From: Rhodospirillales bacterium
GTDB taxonomy: Bacteria; Pseudomonadota; Alphaproteobacteria; Rhodospirillales; UBA2165
Direction of reading: 5' to 3'
Assembly: GCA_028345065.1 (NCBI GenBank)
Contig: JAOMCN010000009.1
Location: forward strand, 1 to 63,552
Length of the DNA: 63,552 nt
The translations under genes and the position numbers were made by a program. Position 1 is the stretch's first letter. Each line of letters starts with the position of its first letter. Below are positions 8,782-17,981 of the stretch, one piece after another. The notes under the pieces were generated by a model that saw only the letters and a program-made list of their open reading frames with translations, searched no databases and was not told where the DNA came from.

Positions 8782-9546
8782 ATGCCAGAAAACTATTCAA
8801 CCCAAGAATTGATGATAATTGCAGCAGCAAGAGAAATAAATGATTACGAACGAATATTCGTGGGCATGCGATTACCGATTACAGCTTATGGCGTGGCGAG
8901 ATTAACCCACGCCCCTAATGCTGTAGGGTTATTTGAAAGTGGTGTTTCACGTTATGAGCCGGCAAAGGACATGCTTTATACAATGTGTGACGGACCTAAC
9001 CAGCTTGGTGCCGCCTGGACTACGGGATTAATCCAAATTATGGGACTCCTCAGTGGCGGTAGAGTTCACGCCGGCTTTATCGGTGGCGCAGAGATTGATC
9101 GCTATGGGAATATTAATACCTCTTACATCGGCGATTTTGACGACCCTGACGTGAAGTTGCCGGGTTCCGGAGGTGCTCCAGATATTGCATCCATGGCAGA
9201 ACGCCTGATTGTTATTATGAACCATAAAAAACATAGACTGGTGAAAAAAGTCGACTATATCACTTCACCTGGTTTTCTTGGCGGTGGCAACGAACGAAAA
9301 ATGGCAGGATTAATCGGAGGGGGACCTGCAGTCGTAATCACCGATCGGGCAATTCTTAGGCCGTATGGTCCCGAAAATGAACTGCACCTGGCCGCCTATC
9401 ACCCAAACCACACAGTACAAGAAATTCTGAAAAATACCGGATGGGATCTCAAATCGATACCCGACGTCCATGAAACAGCGTCGCCAACCAAGGTCGAACT
9501 TGAAGCATTACACCAAATTGATAAGGATGGTTTCTGGCGGACTTAG
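8782..9546 (+). CDS. CoA-transferase subunit B (family I, IpdB/GctB-like)
   Basis: This is the 254-residue beta subunit of the same transferase. The N-terminal stretch (ELMIIAAAREI, then VGMRLP...A..LTHAPN) is typical of bacterial CoA-transferase B subunits. FIGGAEIDRYGNINTSYIGD near residues 95-114 is the conserved core. The ATG at 8782 is preferred over an upstream ATG at 8683, which lies inside subunit A and would add 33 unrelated residues. The stop at 9546 is only 7 bases from the stop of the convergent ABC ATPase gene, so no terminator fits between them. IpdAB-like enzymes can also act as hydrolases on ring-derived CoA esters, so transfer versus hydrolysis is open. Confidence 0.88.
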   Translation: MPENYSTQELMIIAAAREINDYERIFVGMRLPITAYGVARLTHAPNAVGLFESGVSRYEPAKDMLYTMCDGPNQLGAAWTTGLIQIMGLLSGGRVHAGFIGGAEIDRYGNINTSYIGDFDDPDVKLPGSGGAPDIASMAERLIVIMNHKKHRLVKKVDYITSPGFLGGGNERKMAGLIGGGPAVVITDRAILRPYGPENELHLAAYHPNHTVQEILKNTGWDLKSIPDVHETASPTKVELEALHQIDKDGFWRT

Positions 9547-9553
9547 TAAAAAT

Positions 9554-10558
9554 TTAGTTGTAAAGATGGCACTCAACAAGTCGGTCACTTTCGGGCAATA
9601 AACTTGGTAATCTACTGTCGCAACCGTCTTTTATTTTCGAGCAACGTGGATGAAAAGAACATCCAGAAGGGGGATCCAGGGGATTAGGCAAACCACGACC
9701 AAATGTAATTTCTGGTAAACCCTTGTGGGGGTCTGGAGTTAGCACCGACTCCATCAGTGCCTGAGTGTACGGATGTAGAGGATTTCGAAGTACTTCCGTA
9801 GCCGGTCCAAACTCAATCAATCGCCCGAGATACATGACTGCCACCCAATCGGCCAGATGTTCGACTACCGCAAGATCATGGCTAATAAATATATATGTCA
9901 GATTAAACCTATCCTTTAGATCTTTCAGCAAATTAAGAATGTGTGCCTGTACCGATACATCGAGTGCAGATGTGGGTTCATCACAGACAATTATTCCGGG
10001 CTCCATGATCAATGCCCTTGCAATAGCCACTCTCTGGCGTTGTCCGCCTGACAATTGGTTCGGATAGGAATGGATTAAGCGATTAGGCAAACCTACTAGG
10101 CGCATTAATTCTGATACGCGCTCTAACATACTTTCTTTTGTTCCTATGCCGTGGACCCTAAGTGGTAAAGAAATGATTGATTCGATTGTCTTACGTGGAT
10201 TAAGTGACGAGTAAGGATCCTGGAAAACCGGTTGAACTTTTTGAGAAATGACATCTGAGTCAACCTCACTTATCGGCTGTCCATCCAAATATATTGCTCC
10301 GTCGGTCGGTTCCAACAAACCTAAAAGCATTCGCGCCAAAGTTGTCTTCCCGCAACCAGATTCTCCCACAACCGCAAACACCTGTCCCCGGTTAATTTTT
10401 AAACTGACATCATCGACCGCGCGAAGAGGTTTCTTCGAAGATAAAATGCTCTTCCCAATCATAAATGTACGTCCGACATTTTTACACTCCAACGCGGGAA
10501 GTTCTTCGTTTGGTTTACTTACTGATTGAATTTCGGATTTTGAAGAATCATTTTTCAT
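9554..10558 (-). CDS. Dipeptide/oligopeptide-type ABC transporter ATPase (DppF/OppF-like)
   Basis: The 334-residue nucleotide-binding subunit is cytoplasmic and paired with the DppD-like ATPase encoded just upstream. Walker A GESGCGKTT lies near residues 63-71, the signature LSGGQRQRVAIARAL near 168-182, and Walker B IVCDEPTSALD near 189-199. The C-terminal oligopeptide-ABC extension (HPYTQALMESVL, later a CSFHPRC block) identifies the Opp/Dpp class. The ATG overlaps the stop of the preceding gene as ATGA, indicating translational coupling. It is the last gene of a four-gene minus-strand operon that lacks its own binding protein. Confidence 0.92.
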   Translation of the reverse strand: MKNDSSKSEIQSVSKPNEELPALECKNVGRTFMIGKSILSSKKPLRAVDDVSLKINRGQVFAVVGESGCGKTTLARMLLGLLEPTDGAIYLDGQPISEVDSDVISQKVQPVFQDPYSSLNPRKTIESIISLPLRVHGIGTKESMLERVSELMRLVGLPNRLIHSYPNQLSGGQRQRVAIARALIMEPGIIVCDEPTSALDVSVQAHILNLLKDLKDRFNLTYIFISHDLAVVEHLADWVAVMYLGRLIEFGPATEVLRNPLHPYTQALMESVLTPDPHKGLPEITFGRGLPNPLDPPSGCSFHPRCSKIKDGCDSRLPSLLPESDRLVECHLYN

Positions 10559-11583
10559 TGAACAATCTCAGTACCTAAATTGCCTTCTAGATTGTCGGCA
10601 CATTCATTTGCCTCCAAAAGGCACCTGTACCCCCGCCCTGGACTAATTTGATTGAACTGAATTTCACTTGCATGACATTTCTCAGAAACGTACGCGCACC
10701 GATTGCGAAACATACAACCCCGTAGATCGCCAATCAGTGCCGGCACCATTCCTTTTATAGAACCTAACCTTCCGTCATTTGAGGTCTTTCCTGGAACAGG
10801 AATACACTGAATTAGTCCTTGAGTATAAGGGTGCGTCGGATGATCAAATACTTGCTGAGAAGTCCCGGTCTCTACCGCCTTACCCGCATACATTACTAGC
10901 ACGCGGTCCGCCATACGTGCCACCACGCCCAAGTCATGAGTGATTAAGATTAAACCCATTTTAAATTCGTCCTGCAAAGAACTTAACAAGTTTAGTGTTT
11001 GGGCCTGCATAGTCACGTCCAGAGCTGTGGTTGGCTCGTCTGCTATGACAAGACTAGGCTCACACATTAGCGTCATAGCTATCATCATTCGCTGACGTAA
11101 GCCGCCTGAAAGCTGGTGTGGGTATTGAGATAAACGTTCTCTTGGAGCGATGATGCCCACCTTATCTAGGAGGTATGCAGCACGTTCCCTAGCCTCTTTG
11201 CGATTTCCCTTACCGTGTTGGATATAAACCTCCTCCAACTGTTCTCCAATCCGGTATACGGGATTAAGGGATGTCATCGGATCCTGGAATATCATTCCCA
11301 TACTATTACCTCGCAGGCTGGCAAGCTCCCGTTCACTAAGGGAAAGAAGATCTTTACCTTCCAGTTGTAATTTGCTCGCCGTACGGGTTGCCTTACTTGG
11401 TAGTAAATTCATGATAGCCAGAGAGGTAATCGATTTTCCGCACCCCGATTCACCAACAATGCCTAGTGTCTCTCCCTTATCCACGTGAAGAGTTACATTG
11501 GTCACAGCGTGAAGAATTCCCGCAGGTACTTCTATTTCGACCGACAGATTTTTTGCCTCGAGTACGCGACTATCGTCGGTCAT
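10555..11583 (-). CDS. Dipeptide/oligopeptide-type ABC transporter ATPase (DppD/OppD-like)
   Basis: This 342-residue ATPase is the partner of the DppF-like subunit. Walker A GESGCGKS lies near residues 39-46, the signature LSGGLRQRMMIAMTLM near 157-172, and Walker B VIADEPTTALD near 178-188. The C-terminal GCMFRNRC region carries the Cys cluster common in OppD/DppD. An AGGTGA ribosome-binding site stands before the ATG. It sits 10 bases downstream of the DppC-like permease gene and overlaps the next gene by 4 bases. Confidence 0.92.
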   Translation of the reverse strand: MTDDSRVLEAKNLSVEIEVPAGILHAVTNVTLHVDKGETLGIVGESGCGKSITSLAIMNLLPSKATRTASKLQLEGKDLLSLSERELASLRGNSMGMIFQDPMTSLNPVYRIGEQLEEVYIQHGKGNRKEARERAAYLLDKVGIIAPRERLSQYPHQLSGGLRQRMMIAMTLMCEPSLVIADEPTTALDVTMQAQTLNLLSSLQDEFKMGLILITHDLGVVARMADRVLVMYAGKAVETGTSQQVFDHPTHPYTQGLIQCIPVPGKTSNDGRLGSIKGMVPALIGDLRGCMFRNRCAYVSEKCHASEIQFNQISPGRGYRCLLEANECADNLEGNLGTEIVQ

Positions 11584-11593
11584 TCTAGATCAC

Positions 11594-12538
11594 CTAATTT
11601 CGACCTTCAGGCGCAGTAATATCACGTATCCCATCGCCCATCATATTAATTGAAATTACTAGCATGAATATCGCCAACCCGGGGATAGTGACTAAATACG
11701 GTTTGAAGAACATAAATGAACGCCCCTCAGAAACTAGTAAACCCCAAGAAGGTGTCGGAGGCTGTATACCAAGGCCAAGGAAGGAAAGAGCCGCCTCGAC
11801 AAGAATAGCAACGGCCATTTCCAGGCTTGCTATTACGATAATCTGGTTCATCAGGTTGGGCAGCACCTCGCCAACGATAATTCGTAAACGGGATGCCCCA
11901 ACCGCTTGTGCAGCTGTAATATAGTCGTTAGTCCGAATTTGTTGTGTAACGGAACGCGTTACTACAGCATAACGGTCCCAAAATAGAAATGCTAGAATGC
12001 ATATCAGCGCAATCAAAGAACCACCAAAAACAGATACCAAAGAGAGGGCAACGAGGAGTCCCGGCAGAGCTAACTTTACGTTAATCAAATACATTACGAC
12101 AGCATCTGTTTTTCCTCCAAAATATCCCCCAATCATACCTAGAGTTGATCCTACAACCGCCGAAACAGCTGCAGCAAAAAAACCAATCATAAGGGAAATT
12201 CGCGCACCAAAGATTACTCTGCTAAAATAATCTCGGCCAAGTGCATCCGTGCCAAACGGATGAGACCAACTCCCTTTTTCATGCCAAATTGGAGGTAGAA
12301 GGCGGTTTGTCAAAGTCTGGTCATAAGGGTCGAATGGAGCAATTAACGGAGCAAAAACTGCTAAAATCAGCACCAAAAGTACTACAGTTCCACCTAATAT
12401 AAATCCTACGTGCTTCTTTGCACGTCGCTTCATCAACTCGGGTGGGGAAGGAACAGAAATTTCGAATTCGTCTATTTCTTCTTCCCGTGGATGGGAGGTA
12501 GCTATAGGCGCTGTTATATCCGTATTTACTTTGATCAT
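11594..12538 (-). CDS. Peptide-type ABC transporter permease (DppC/OppC-like)
   Basis: The 314-residue inner-membrane permease has a cytoplasmic N-terminus of about 40 residues, a first membrane helix near 45-68, and further helices after residue 110. The DPYDQTL and HPFGTDALGRDYFSRVIFGARISL blocks near 72-120 are diagnostic of the DppC/OppC/NikC class. The EAA-type loop (AAQAVGASRLRIIVGEVLPN near 207-226) contacts the ATPases. It lies 4 bases after the DppB-like gene, within the same operon. Confidence 0.92.
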   Translation of the reverse strand: MIKVNTDITAPIATSHPREEEIDEFEISVPSPPELMKRRAKKHVGFILGGTVVLLVLILAVFAPLIAPFDPYDQTLTNRLLPPIWHEKGSWSHPFGTDALGRDYFSRVIFGARISLMIGFFAAAVSAVVGSTLGMIGGYFGGKTDAVVMYLINVKLALPGLLVALSLVSVFGGSLIALICILAFLFWDRYAVVTRSVTQQIRTNDYITAAQAVGASRLRIIVGEVLPNLMNQIIVIASLEMAVAILVEAALSFLGLGIQPPTPSWGLLVSEGRSFMFFKPYLVTIPGLAIFMLVISINMMGDGIRDITAPEGRN

Positions 12539-12542
12539 CTAT

Positions 12543-13460
12543 CTAGCCCAGCCTAATTCGAGGATCAAGTTGGGCGTTAATAACGTCTGATAAAAAAGTC
12601 AATAGGATATAGATAAAGGATAACATCACCACGATGGATTGAACCACCGGGAAATCTTGTCGTTGGATGGACTCGAAAGCTAAAAACCCAACCCCATTTA
12701 ACGCAAATATTGACTCCATAATTACTGAACCACCAAGTAAGAAACCAAACACCACGGCAGCAAGAGAAATTACTGGCAAGATAGCGTTCCGTAATGCGTG
12801 TTTGAACAAAACCCGGATCGGGTTGAGGCCCTTAGCTCTTGCCGTCCGAATAAAGTCAGAGTCCAGCACATCCAGCATGCCAGTTCTTGTAAGGCGCATA
12901 AATTGAGGCATTACGGTTAAACCCAAGGTCAGGGTAGGCATTACAAAATGCCATTCTGTTTCGGAACCTGAAATTGGTAACCAGCGTAACGTAACACCAA
13001 AGAACAAAATCATTATTAGTGCTAGCCAAAAATTGGGAATTGCTTGCCCAAAGACTGCCAGTCCTAACGCCATTCTATCTATCCAGGTGTTGGGCCGGGT
13101 AGAGGCCAAAACTCCAAGTGGAACAGCGAGCAAAAGTCCGAGAATAAGAGAATAAATAGCTAACTTAAATGTAACGCCAATTCGATCAGTGATTAATTCT
13201 ACAACCAATTCGTTTGTAAACAGAGAACGCCCTAGGTCCCCACTTAAAGCTTTGCCGGCCCAATCGAAATATTGAACATGAAATGGTCTGTCTAGGCCAT
13301 ATGCCTTTGCAACTTCGGCGATTTCCTCGGTTGATGCATCTTCTCCGGCCAATTCCGCCGCTAAATCCCCTGAAATGCGCAGAAGGCTAAAACCGATAAC
13401 AGACACCGTGATGGCAACCAATATTGATACATAAATTCGATGAATTACAAAATTTAACAA
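12543..13460 (-). CDS. Peptide-type ABC transporter permease (DppB/OppB-like), first gene of operon
   Basis: This is a 305-residue inner-membrane permease with about six helices. LGRSLFTNELVVELI near residues 76-90 and the coupling loop near 197-222, ending RNAILPVISL, are typical of DppB/OppB. The start appears to be TTG at 13460, a few bases after GAGGTATAGG, because the first transmembrane helix begins almost at once. No later ATG precedes the helix. The gene leads the permease-ATPase operon, which contains no binding protein; the family 5 protein at 2100-3653 is the nearest candidate partner. Confidence 0.9.
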   Translation of the reverse strand: MLNFVIHRIYVSILVAITVSVIGFSLLRISGDLAAELAGEDASTEEIAEVAKAYGLDRPFHVQYFDWAGKALSGDLGRSLFTNELVVELITDRIGVTFKLAIYSLILGLLLAVPLGVLASTRPNTWIDRMALGLAVFGQAIPNFWLALIMILFFGVTLRWLPISGSETEWHFVMPTLTLGLTVMPQFMRLTRTGMLDVLDSDFIRTARAKGLNPIRVLFKHALRNAILPVISLAAVVFGFLLGGSVIMESIFALNGVGFLAFESIQRQDFPVVQSIVVMLSFIYILLTFLSDVINAQLDPRIRLG

Positions 13461-13811
13461 AACCTATACCTCAACCCATCACATTTAATTTACCAATCGG
13501 GTTAGCTGAGCCCATTTAATTGACCCGACCTACTTCGACAAGAAGCCGACTTCTCTTTGTATTTGCCAAACTATACCCCCCGTAAATGTTTTTAATGGTT
13601 CGGAAAGCGGAAACTCATTTAGCTTAGCTCAGTGCGTCACCTTTGAAAATATGCCTTAGTATCTCAGGAATAATTTTGGATACAATCTAACGTTTACAAC
13701 TGCATAGAAATACGGATAGGATTCCATTTTCCCAAATAAGTTAAACATTTTATTTTTGTAAATATTGGACATTAGGGGTAAGGCCCTACTCCAGGCTGGT
13801 CTAAGGATTGC
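13461..13811. promoter_or_regulatory. Divergent intergenic region, transporter operon / Rieske oxygenase
   Basis: These 351 A+T-rich bases must contain outward promoters for both flanking transcription units. A weak hairpin, AGAAG-CCGA-CTTCT, occurs near 13540-13553. No coding potential, RNA gene or convincing -35/-10 pair was recognised. Confidence 0.3.
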
Positions 13812-15092
13812 ATGTTATCTTCAGAAAACAATGATCTTCTCACCCTTATTGAGCCAGGGTCCATCATGGGAAATCTGCTGCGGCACTTTTGGATGCCTGC
13901 ACTTTTGGAAGAAGAACTCCTAGAACCTGATGGGGCACCAGTTCGCCTCAGACTTATGGGAGAAGATCTAGTCGCTTTTAAGGATACAGAAGGAAAAATT
14001 GGTATTCTGGACGCTTATTGTGCACATAGGCGTGCAAATTTATATTTTGGACGAAATGAAGAATGCGGTTTACGTTGCATTTACCACGGCTGGAAATACG
14101 ATGTTACTGGACAATGCGTGGACATGCCATCGGAACCCGACGAAAGCCGATTTGCCAATAAAATCCAGATTAAGTCATATCCTACAGTTCTAAGAGGAGG
14201 AGTAATATGGGTCTACATGGGACCCAGTGAGCACACCCCAGAACCGCCAAATTTTGAATGGTCCACATTGCCTGCGACACAGAGGTATGCGACCAAACGG
14301 CTGCAACAATGTAATTGGGCCCAAGCGGTGGAAGGTGGAATTGATTCCAGCCATATTTCCTTTCTTCATCGTCGTTCGGATAAACAGCCAACTACCGAGG
14401 TTAAAGTTCCCCGTAACAAACTACACTCTCAAGATCGCCACCCTGTATTTTTTATCGAGGAAACCGATTTTGGGTTGTCAATTGGGGCAAGGCGTAATGC
14501 GGATGTTAAAAATTATTATTGGCGTATAACGCAATTTCTTTTGCCATTTTACACAATGATCCCTCCAGTGGGAGATTTCGAGCATTCGGGTGACCAACCC
14601 TATAATGGTCATGCTTGGGTACCAATAGATAATAATAATACATGGACGTGGTCCTTCGGCGCGCATCCCCATAAAAACTATGAAAAATCCACATATGAGT
14701 TTTTGTCAGGCAAGAATGGGATGTGGGGACCTATCACCGCCGAATATTTGCCTGTGCAAAACATGGATAATGATTACCGGATTAACCGGCAGGTCCAAAA
14801 AACAGAAAATTTTACGGGAATCGAAGGAATTCCAAATCAAGATGCTGCCGTGCAAGAAAGTATGGGAAGAATTGTAGACCGTTCCAAAGAACATCTCGGC
14901 TCTTCTGACACCGCCGTTATAGCCTTTCGAAAACTTTTGTTAAAACTTGTTAAGGAATTTGAAGAAGGTAAATCACCATCTGCAGCCTATAACGGCGAAT
15001 GCTATAAAGTACGCTCGGCCTCTCTATTGCTGGAACGGGACATAGATTGGCAACGGGGCGCTGTCCACCTCATTTCGTGTGATGGCCTATAA
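13812..15092 (+). CDS. Rieske non-haem iron oxygenase, single-component terminal subunit (phthalate/vanillate oxygenase type)
   Basis: The 426-residue oxygenase has an N-terminal Rieske 2Fe-2S domain with ligands C70, H72, C89 and H92 (CxH...CxxH). The catalytic domain places the mononuclear iron histidines near H181 and H186 after D178 (GGIDSSHISFLH). The protein is a homo-oligomer type similar to phthalate 4,5-dioxygenase, toluenesulfonate or vanillate O-demethylase oxygenases, all of which need a separate reductase. None is encoded nearby. A second protein of the same class is encoded at 22807. Substrates of the class are aromatic acids or ethers; specificity is not predictable here. The gene stands alone between a divergent transporter operon and a convergent ArsC/Ldh set. 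Confidence 0.92.
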   Translation: MLSSENNDLLTLIEPGSIMGNLLRHFWMPALLEEELLEPDGAPVRLRLMGEDLVAFKDTEGKIGILDAYCAHRRANLYFGRNEECGLRCIYHGWKYDVTGQCVDMPSEPDESRFANKIQIKSYPTVLRGGVIWVYMGPSEHTPEPPNFEWSTLPATQRYATKRLQQCNWAQAVEGGIDSSHISFLHRRSDKQPTTEVKVPRNKLHSQDRHPVFFIEETDFGLSIGARRNADVKNYYWRITQFLLPFYTMIPPVGDFEHSGDQPYNGHAWVPIDNNNTWTWSFGAHPHKNYEKSTYEFLSGKNGMWGPITAEYLPVQNMDNDYRINRQVQKTENFTGIEGIPNQDAAVQESMGRIVDRSKEHLGSSDTAVIAFRKLLLKLVKEFEEGKSPSAAYNGECYKVRSASLLLERDIDWQRGAVHLISCDGL

Positions 15093-15137
15093 TTCGGTAA
15101 CAAAATAACATATTTATTTCTAAAAGAGTTTGCTAAA

Positions 15138-15485
15138 TCAAATAATCTCTAGCACGGCCTCTGGCGGCCTTCCTAAGCGAACTTTATCATTGGAAATTAC
15201 AATTGGACGCTCAATAAGTATTGGATTATTAATCATCGATTCTATAAGAATATTTCGATCTAAATCTTGATTATCCAACTCAAGCTCGCAGTAGCGGGCC
15301 TCGCCTTTACGCATCAACTGCCTTGGTTGTAGCGCAAGATTATCCAAAATCCAGTCGATCGTTACGGCGTCAGGTGGATGTTTTAAATACTCAATTATCT
15401 CTACGTCCACTCCAGCTTCATTAAGTAGTTTTAAAGCCTGCCGTGATTTGCTGCATCGGGGATTATGATAAATAGTTACTGCCAT
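15138..15485 (-). CDS. arsC: ArsC-family arsenate reductase (glutaredoxin-type)
   Basis: The 115-residue thioredoxin-fold protein starts MAVTIYHNPRC, with the catalytic Cys at residue 11 in NPRCSKSRQ. It ends in the family's ERPIV...GRPPEAVLEII tail, so it is full length. The ATG at 15485 is chosen because extending to 15638 adds 51 residues that overlap the upstream dehydrogenase gene and are absent from the family. ArsC enzymes reduce arsenate to arsenite with glutathione/glutaredoxin. No ars operon members are near, and many proteins of this group have no proven arsenic role. It lies 28 bases after the Ldh-like gene and may be co-transcribed with it. Confidence 0.88.
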   Translation of the reverse strand: MAVTIYHNPRCSKSRQALKLLNEAGVDVEIIEYLKHPPDAVTIDWILDNLALQPRQLMRKGEARYCELELDNQDLDRNILIESMINNPILIERPIVISNDKVRLGRPPEAVLEII

Positions 15486-15513
15486 CGATAGCCTCGGAAT
15501 ATTATCGCCTTTG

Positions 15514-16581
15514 CTAGTTTTTGAGTAAATATTCCACATCAGCTTCCTCAGCCACAAGTTTAATTTCCTGAGCAAGTTCCCTTGAAACCGGGATACCATT
15601 TTTGGAACGTATCTTGAAAGCTTCCCATTCTGGATCACCAGCGACTAGAACCGGTTGATCCTTTTTAACCGGTGGTGTCGCGTGAAGAACATCTATCAAA
15701 TCATCAAGCTCATCGGGAAAACCATCATCTCCCCTAATTGTCGCCGGATTTAGTGCTAAAAAAAAGTGTCCAACCCTACCAATATTAAATTCTTCCCCCT
15801 TATCTCTTGTGACACACAAGATACCAGCGCCTGAAAGCGTACTCGAAAGGATGTCCACCATTGCAGCAAGGCCATAACCTTTATGGCTTCCTAAATCGCG
15901 GGTGCCACCCAAAGGTGTAAGCTTTCTTGCCTCTCGCGCTACAACCGGATCCGTAGTCGGATTTCCATCTTCGTCCAATGCCCAACCTTCCTTAACCGGC
16001 AAACCAAGCCGTTTCGCGACTGCCAATTTACCGATTGGAATTGTGCTCGTTGCCATGTCCAAAACAAACGGTGGATTGCGTCGCGTCGGTGCAGCAAATG
16101 CGATCGGATTTGTTCCTAACATATTCTTTTTTCCGAAAGTAGGTACAACTGCGGAACCAGGTGTACCCGTCATAGCAACACCTATCAAGTCGTGCTCTAA
16201 CGCCATTCTTGCATAATAACCAGCCGCCCCAAAATGATTTGACTGCCGAACACTAACCATACCAAGACCTGTCTCTTGTGCCTTGGTAATCGCAATTTTC
16301 ATGCCTTGAATGCCAACGGGATGTCCCAAACCACCACCTCCATCAATAAGAGATAATGAATGTAGGTCTGTCACAACGGTGATAGGAGCATCAAAAACTA
16401 TCCGACCCCTCTTTCTCCAATTATTATAAACGGATAACATGCCAATTCCGTGAGAGTCGATCCCGTGAAGATCCGTATCTATCATAACTCGGGAAGTCAT
16501 TTCGATGAACTCGGCAGGCATACCCCAAACCCTAAAAATCAGGCCGAGCTGTTCACGGAGAACTTCGGATGAAACTTTCAA
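15514..16581 (-). CDS. Malate/L-lactate dehydrogenase-type NAD(P)-dependent oxidoreductase (Ldh_2 family)
   Basis: This 355-residue protein belongs to the Ldh_2 family (malate, sulfolactate, ureidoglycolate and delta-1-piperideine-2-carboxylate oxidoreductases), which is unrelated to classical Rossmann LDH. HGIDSHGIGML near residues 39-49, the SNHFGAAGYYA segment near 112-122 and the GTNPIAFAAP motif near 151-160 are the conserved cofactor and substrate regions. SHKGYGLAAMVDILS near 228-242 is also conserved. The start overlaps the end of the upstream amidohydrolase by 4 bases. It probably reduces a 2-oxo acid or oxidises a 2-hydroxy acid made in the pathway. The exact substrate is unknown. 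Confidence 0.88.
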   Translation of the reverse strand: MKVSSEVLREQLGLIFRVWGMPAEFIEMTSRVMIDTDLHGIDSHGIGMLSVYNNWRKRGRIVFDAPITVVTDLHSLSLIDGGGGLGHPVGIQGMKIAITKAQETGLGMVSVRQSNHFGAAGYYARMALEHDLIGVAMTGTPGSAVVPTFGKKNMLGTNPIAFAAPTRRNPPFVLDMATSTIPIGKLAVAKRLGLPVKEGWALDEDGNPTTDPVVAREARKLTPLGGTRDLGSHKGYGLAAMVDILSSTLSGAGILCVTRDKGEEFNIGRVGHFFLALNPATIRGDDGFPDELDDLIDVLHATPPVKKDQPVLVAGDPEWEAFKIRSKNGIPVSRELAQEIKLVAEEADVEYLLKN

Positions 16582-17981
16582 ATTTTATAACCCTCAAGTG
16601 CTGTGCCTTTAAAAAATTCCGGGTTCTGTCTCGTAAAAAATTCTGCCGGATTAGTTAGCATGAAGTCCCTAAAATTATCTTCACTCATCAAACCATTTTC
16701 TACCATTTGGTAGGCATCAGGCACACATTTGGTCATATCGGGAACATCCCAGTGACCTATATCAGAGCCAAACATAGCTTTTAACTCGACATCGAAATGG
16801 TTGAGGCGTTTATCGAAAGCGACGGCATTTAACCTATCATCCGCTTCGCAACCAAAATAAAATGGCACCGCAAAGAGATCCTTAATTTCTTCAACAGAAG
16901 AAATTTCACAAGCCTTGAATTCGTCAATTTCCAAATCAGATATAACCCCACCCATTCTAGATCCTTTAGGTTGAGCCTTTACCTTTTCCGGGGTTAGAAG
17001 TCCGCCACCATATTTCTCTGCCATATCCCCTAAAAGTTCCAAGTCCAATCTGGACGGATCTAGGTTCTCACATAAGAAATTAACGTTACGCTTTTCCCAG
17101 TGTTCGACGAGGTCGTTATAGAGTTGGGACGCCCACCCGACACCTCCTTCAAGAAAAGAAAAATTTAGACCTGGAAAGCGTCGGGTTACTCCCCCGAGGA
17201 ATAAGCATCGGCAAAAATAATTTCCGGCTTCTGCAAAACCTCCCAAATGATTAAAAACGTAGTTGGACGGAGAAGATCGATATCCCAATGTACCCCGTGC
17301 ACCCGTATGACTTGCAACTGGGATCTTAAGATCTAGGCACTTCTGCCAAACCGGGTCATAATTACGTTGGGCGTCCAATGCCACGGGGAAAATATCGATA
17401 ATATAGTCCCCTAATTCTTCAGATACTTCGCTAACTTTCTTAGGTGGGACTCTAATTTCTGTACCAAATGTTGCAGCCTTAAAGCCCAACTCTTGTACAA
17501 CGTATTCTAATTCATCAAGGGCTTCTTCTGGAGTAAACATGGGTATGCCTGCTGAAGGGGTTAATTTATGTGATACACCTCTGAACATGTCCGCTAACAT
17601 CGTATTCAGTGCCCGATGCCCTACCTGTCGCAATTCGTCGACACGCTGGTGCATAAGAGGCAAAATTACTGTGGAATAAACGATGCCGAAATCAATTCCT
17701 GCTTCTTCGAGGCGTTCCGCATAAAGCTGCGGTAACATGGCAGTTGCTCTATCTATTGAATTTGGCCCAGAGGGCATTCCCCAAAATATTTCTTTGAATT
17801 CCCGCTTACGAAACCAAGGTCCCATTTTTTCATATCGAGCTGCAACTTCGGAACCTGCAATTTGTTTTACGTAGTCGAGCAAAACAATTGGCGTCTCTAC
17901 GACATGGCCGTCACCATCAATAATTGGATGGCCAATTTTTTTTCTAATCTCTGTTGCAGATAGTTCGATACTTCTGCCCAT
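16578..17981 (-). CDS. Amidohydrolase family 2 protein (long ACMSD-related form)
   Basis: The protein is 467 residues, longer than ordinary ACMSD-type enzymes (about 330). IIDGDGHVVE at the N-terminus carries D-x-H in place of the usual HxH, as in many long family members. ASHTGA near residue 230 and MFGSDIGHWDVP near 405 provide the other metal-ligand segments. The ATG at 17981 is preceded by GAGGTTT; an upstream start at 18041 would add 20 unconvincing residues. It leads an apparent operon with the Ldh-like and ArsC-like genes and diverges from the ThDP enzyme at 18098. Hydrolysis or decarboxylation of an aromatic-derived acid is expected, but the function is not known. Confidence 0.82.
   Translation of the reverse strand: MGRSIELSATEIRKKIGHPIIDGDGHVVETPIVLLDYVKQIAGSEVAARYEKMGPWFRKREFKEIFWGMPSGPNSIDRATAMLPQLYAERLEEAGIDFGIVYSTVILPLMHQRVDELRQVGHRALNTMLADMFRGVSHKLTPSAGIPMFTPEEALDELEYVVQELGFKAATFGTEIRVPPKKVSEVSEELGDYIIDIFPVALDAQRNYDPVWQKCLDLKIPVASHTGARGTLGYRSSPSNYVFNHLGGFAEAGNYFCRCLFLGGVTRRFPGLNFSFLEGGVGWASQLYNDLVEHWEKRNVNFLCENLDPSRLDLELLGDMAEKYGGGLLTPEKVKAQPKGSRMGGVISDLEIDEFKACEISSVEEIKDLFAVPFYFGCEADDRLNAVAFDKRLNHFDVELKAMFGSDIGHWDVPDMTKCVPDAYQMVENGLMSEDNFRDFMLTNPAEFFTRQNPEFFKGTALEGYKI

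Noticed and set aside
13540-13560. AGAAG-CCGA-CTTCT as a transcription terminator
   Set aside because: The stem is only 5 bp, A+T-rich, and lies in a divergent promoter region where no terminator is expected.
15486-15638. N-terminal extension of the ArsC-like protein by 51 residues
   Set aside because: The extension overlaps the end of the upstream dehydrogenase gene and has no counterpart in ArsC proteins; the ATG at 15485 gives the family's normal length.
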